From NCBI RefSeq assembly GCF_002211365.1, contig NZ_LOKZ01000035.1, positions 1-64,000 of the forward strand: DNA of 64,000 bases, written 5' to 3'. The notes under the pieces are model-generated. The model made no database searches. It had not been told where the DNA came from and worked only from the letters and a program-made list of their open reading frames with translations. Made by a program: the position numbers and the translations under genes. The number at the start of each line of letters is the position of its first letter. Position 1 is the stretch's first letter. Source of the DNA: Rhizobium sp. R711. Lineage in GTDB: Bacteria > Pseudomonadota > Alphaproteobacteria > Rhizobiales > Rhizobiaceae. This document shows, in pieces, positions 60,766-64,000 of this stretch.

Positions 60766-63700
60766 ATGGGAGACTGGGTTTTGCTATTCCGCCTTAAAGA
60801 CAGCAACACATTGCGGCGCGTCTTCAGGAATACCCGTCTCGCCCTCCTGGTTTCCGGCCTCGTTGCTATTGTTGTGGTCATCGTCGGCTTCGGGCTGGAC
60901 CGTGCCAATACTGCCGCTCATCGGCGTGAAGTGACGATACGGACAGAAAACGAAGTAGGTTTGATCCGGGCGCGGATGACTGCGCAGATCAACATGGACA
61001 TCACCGTCGTACGCGACCTGGCCAACATGGTGGCGGTCAGTTCGAGCGTGAATACCGAGGAGATGGAGCGGCAGATCAACTGGCTGCTCATCCAGAACCC
61101 CCACTTCCTGAATATTGCCGTCGCACCGGATTTCATCGTCGGCGCCGTCTATCCGCCACAGGCCGGGAAAGGACGAATCGGGAAAGACGTCCGCGACATT
61201 CTTGCCGCGCGTCAGTCGGTGATGCGCACGACCGGCGACCAGCAGGCGCGCTTCTATGGACCGATCGCCGCCGGCGATGGTGCGGAGGCCTTCGCGATCT
61301 TCTTTCCCGTTTTCATTAAAGAGAATGGGCAGCGGCGGGTCTGGGGAGCAGTCGAAGTCACGATCGATGCGGACATGTTCTATCAGAACACCGGCTTGCA
61401 GCCGGCGCGCAACAGCGAGAATCAGGAGAAGTATCCGCACCTCGATCACCTCTCGATCGCGGTGCGCGACCTCTCCATGGCAGACTCGGCCACGCCCTTT
61501 TTCGGCGCACAGGATCTGCGCGAAAAGCAACCGATAACGCGAAAGGTCGCTTTTGCCGGCGGGCGCTGGCAGATTGCGGCGGTCCCGAAGACGGGCTGGA
61601 ACGCCGTTCCCGAGAACCAGTCAACGCTTCGCCTGATCATCGCGGCCGCCGCCTGTATCACGATCATCCCGGTCTTCTTTGCGACCTTGCTGCTCGGCGA
61701 GCGCAATCGCAATATTGCCCAGCTCAAGGTGCGCGAGGCGACGCTGCTGAAGCTGTCGCAGCGCCTCAATCTGGCATTGGAATCGTCGAATATCGGGATA
61801 TGGGAGCTGCACGAGCACGGCCACACCCTGTTCTGGGACGCCCGGGCCTCAGCACTGCACGGCAAACCCGCGGAAGACGGCAGTCATTCGCTGGAAGACT
61901 GGCTTGCTGCGATCGTCGCCGAAGACCGGCACATCGCGGAAGTCCACTTTTTCAACTACAACGTCGCCGGCTCCGCCTACGAAACACAATACCGGGTCAC
62001 AGCCGAGGGCGGCACTGTCCGGCACCTGCGCTCCATCGGCTCCTTCTACACGGACGCGGCAGGCGACGAAAAGACTATCGGCATCGTCTGGGACGTCACA
62101 GCCGACGCGGAAGCGGCCGAAATCCTACGCAAGGCAAAGGATGTCAGCGACATCAAGAATGCCGAGCTGGAGATGGCGCTGGACGAACTGTCACGACGCG
62201 AGGCCGAGCTTTCCGAGCTCTCCGGCAAGCTCGATCTGGCGCTCGACTCCTATCAATGCGGGATCTGGGAAGCGACGCTCGACGACGAGGGCTCCATCTG
62301 GGACGAGCGAATGCACGAGCTTTACGGGCTGACGCCAAGAGCCGGTTTCATGACCGAACCGGTCTGGCTTTCCTGCATTCTGCCTGAAGATCGCGACTTG
62401 GCCCTCGAAAGCGCCCGCCATTTCAAGCAGGTCGGTGACACTCATACCCTGATCTGTCGCGTTCCGACCGAGGACGGCTCGATCCGCTACGTTCGCTCGA
62501 CGGGTAAAGTTCACCAAACCCCGAGCGGTCACCAGAAGATCATCGGCGTTGCATTCGATGTTACCGAGGATGCGCTGATGACAGCGCAGCTCAAGGCTGC
62601 CAAGGACGAGGCGATCGCCAAGAATATCGAGCTCGAGCTTGCCAAGAACCGCATCGAGCACAACTCGCTGCACGACCCGCTGACGGCGCTCGCCAACCGC
62701 CGCAAACTTGATATCGCACTTGAGAACCTGACGCTCGACGGCCGGAGCGAGCGGCAGAAATTCGCAATCCTCCACATCGACCTCGACAGGTTCAAGGAGA
62801 TCAACGACACACTCGGTCATGCCGCCGGCGATGCGATGCTGATCCATGCGTCGCGCGTGCTGTCGAGGAACCTGCGCGGAGATGACCTCGTAGCGCGCAT
62901 CGGTGGCGATGAGTTCGTGATCCTGGCACACAACGCCAGCGATGCGGTTATGTCTGCCCTTGCCGGCCGGATCATCGAGCAGATGCGCCAGCCGATCGAC
63001 TTCGAGGGATTCGCCTGCCGTTGCGGCGTCTCCATCGGAATCGCGCTTGCGAATGGCGTGCACGTCGATGCTCGCAAGGTGCTGATCAATGCCGACATCG
63101 CCCTCTACCGCGCCAAGAGCCAGGGGCGGAACCGCTACGAATTCTTCAATCACAATCTCCAGGCCGACATCATCAACAACAAGCGCCTGGCCGACGAGAT
63201 TCTTGCCGGCATCGAGAACGGCGAGTTCACCGCCTGGTATCAGCCGCAGTTCTCAGCACGCACGATGCAACTCACCGGCGTCGAAGCCCTGGTTCGTTGG
63301 CAGCATCCGTCCCGGGGACTGCTGACGCCGGACAAATTCCTGAAGATCGCCGACGAGATCAACGTCGTCCAAACGCTTGACCGTATCGTTCTCGACACCG
63401 CGCTGAAGGACAAGATGCGCTGGACGGCAAGGGGCATTTCCGTTCCGAAGATCTCGGTCAACGTTTCGGCACGACGGCTGCATGACGAAACCCTCGCAGA
63501 GTCACTGCGCGGCCTGCAGATCCGCCCCGGTGAGCTGTCCTTCGAGCTGGTCGAATCGATCTTTCTCGACGAGAGCGAGGATGTGGCCGCTCATAACCTC
63601 GATCAGATCAAGGCGCTTGGGATCGACATCGAGATTGATGATTTCGGGACCGGTCATACCTCGATCGTCAGCCTCCTCAAGCTCAAGCCGAAGCGGCTCA

Positions 63701-63951
63701 AGATCGACCGGCAGCTGGTTCAACCGGTGATGAATTCGCCGCAGGAGCGCGCGCTGGTCAGCTCGATCATCGACATCGCCCGCTCGCTTGGTGTCGAAAC
63801 GGTGGCGGAAGGCGTCGAAACGGCGTCGCATGCCGCCCTCCTCAACGAGCTCGGCTGTGACCTGTTGCAGGGCTACGCATTCTCCCGCCCGCTTTCTTTC
63901 GAGGACTTCGCGCAAATGGCGGCCGGAAGTTCCTGGCGTATCGCCTCCTGA
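60766..63951 (+). CDS. CHASE-PAS-PAS-GGDEF-EAL c-di-GMP signalling protein (1061 aa)
   Basis: A membrane receptor with both c-di-GMP domains. A first transmembrane helix (residues 23-46) is followed by a periplasmic CHASE domain (about 65-285, with LLIQNPHFLNIAVAPDFIVG) and a second helix (about 290-312). Two PAS domains follow (about 330-450 and 485-605), then GGDEF with an intact GGDEF at residues 713-717, and EAL (about 800-1055) with EALVRWQHP, DDFGTGHTSI and VAEGVETA. Both activities look possible; the net direction cannot be told. The ATG at 60766 is the earliest plausible start. Confidence 0.93.
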   Translation: MGDWVLLFRLKDSNTLRRVFRNTRLALLVSGLVAIVVVIVGFGLDRANTAAHRREVTIRTENEVGLIRARMTAQINMDITVVRDLANMVAVSSSVNTEEMERQINWLLIQNPHFLNIAVAPDFIVGAVYPPQAGKGRIGKDVRDILAARQSVMRTTGDQQARFYGPIAAGDGAEAFAIFFPVFIKENGQRRVWGAVEVTIDADMFYQNTGLQPARNSENQEKYPHLDHLSIAVRDLSMADSATPFFGAQDLREKQPITRKVAFAGGRWQIAAVPKTGWNAVPENQSTLRLIIAAAACITIIPVFFATLLLGERNRNIAQLKVREATLLKLSQRLNLALESSNIGIWELHEHGHTLFWDARASALHGKPAEDGSHSLEDWLAAIVAEDRHIAEVHFFNYNVAGSAYETQYRVTAEGGTVRHLRSIGSFYTDAAGDEKTIGIVWDVTADAEAAEILRKAKDVSDIKNAELEMALDELSRREAELSELSGKLDLALDSYQCGIWEATLDDEGSIWDERMHELYGLTPRAGFMTEPVWLSCILPEDRDLALESARHFKQVGDTHTLICRVPTEDGSIRYVRSTGKVHQTPSGHQKIIGVAFDVTEDALMTAQLKAAKDEAIAKNIELELAKNRIEHNSLHDPLTALANRRKLDIALENLTLDGRSERQKFAILHIDLDRFKEINDTLGHAAGDAMLIHASRVLSRNLRGDDLVARIGGDEFVILAHNASDAVMSALAGRIIEQMRQPIDFEGFACRCGVSIGIALANGVHVDARKVLINADIALYRAKSQGRNRYEFFNHNLQADIINNKRLADEILAGIENGEFTAWYQPQFSARTMQLTGVEALVRWQHPSRGLLTPDKFLKIADEINVVQTLDRIVLDTALKDKMRWTARGISVPKISVNVSARRLHDETLAESLRGLQIRPGELSFELVESIFLDESEDVAAHNLDQIKALGIDIEIDDFGTGHTSIVSLLKLKPKRLKIDRQLVQPVMNSPQERALVSSIIDIARSLGVETVAEGVETASHAALLNELGCDLLQGYAFSRPLSFEDFAQMAAGSSWRIAS

Positions 63952-64000
63952 CACCATCGTTTACAATCAGCGGAAACACCATTTCCTTTCGTTGACGGTT

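Overview
The window is GC-rich, densely packed, mostly core chromosomal DNA of an alphaproteobacterium. The CcrM methylase, the IalB, DUF1344, DUF1499 and RT0821/Lpp0805 families, the ctaCDB-ctaG-coxC operon and an AztABC-type zinc transporter point to the Rhizobiaceae. From memory the gene content and order most resemble Sinorhizobium/Ensifer chromosomes; this is inference, since no search could be run.

Region by region. 1-2.5 kb: on the minus strand, what looks like the 5' end of a group II intron directly behind the terminator of a ureidoglycine aminohydrolase gene, then a small unknown gene, tRNA-Pro(CGG), a lipoprotein gene and tRNA-Gln(TTG). 2.6-6.6 kb: a cupin / metallo-beta-lactamase / DCC-protein operon and small hypothetical genes. 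6.5-14.5 kb, minus strand: pyruvate phosphate dikinase with a striking 5'-UTR hairpin, smc, a DsbA-like protein and a DciA-like DUF721 protein. 14.6-18.4 kb: mutY with two small genes, a DUF6790 membrane protein and ccrM. 18.6-20.9 kb: an ArsR-type regulator divergent from a NIPSNAP/ABM-monooxygenase pair, and a HAD hydrolase. 21-30 kb: a lipid kinase and lipoprotein pair, divergent from thrC - M16 peptidase - acetyltransferase - GGDEF/EAL receptor, then a zinc metallopeptidase. 30.3-35.3 kb: AlgH, a periplasmic DsbD-alpha-like protein, a peroxiredoxin, and a Zur-box-preceded zinc ABC operon led by a 30-codon membrane-peptide gene. 35.3-42.5 kb: formaldehyde dehydrogenase, an EEP-family hydrolase, ispH-thrB-rnhA, and SURF1/DUF983. 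42.5-48 kb: the aa3 cytochrome c oxidase operon ctaC-ctaD-ctaB-(46-aa protein)-ctaG-coxC. 48-64 kb: ialB, tldD, a MazG-like protein, a SPOR-tailed D,D-carboxypeptidase, a polysaccharide deacetylase, pdxH, a J-domain protein with fabI, an autotransporter, DUF1344 and a CHASE/PAS/GGDEF/EAL protein.

Functionally the region serves respiration (oxidase structural and assembly genes plus SURF1), threonine synthesis (thrB, thrC), chromosome maintenance (smc, ccrM, mutY, rnhA, the DciA-like protein), envelope and redox biology, and c-di-GMP signalling. I see no prophage, CRISPR array, defence island or clear new multi-gene system. The most distinctive items are the group II intron end, the Zur-box operon with its coupled micro-ORF, the ppdK leader hairpin, the ArsR/NIPSNAP/ABM module and the autotransporter with a triplet-repeat linker.
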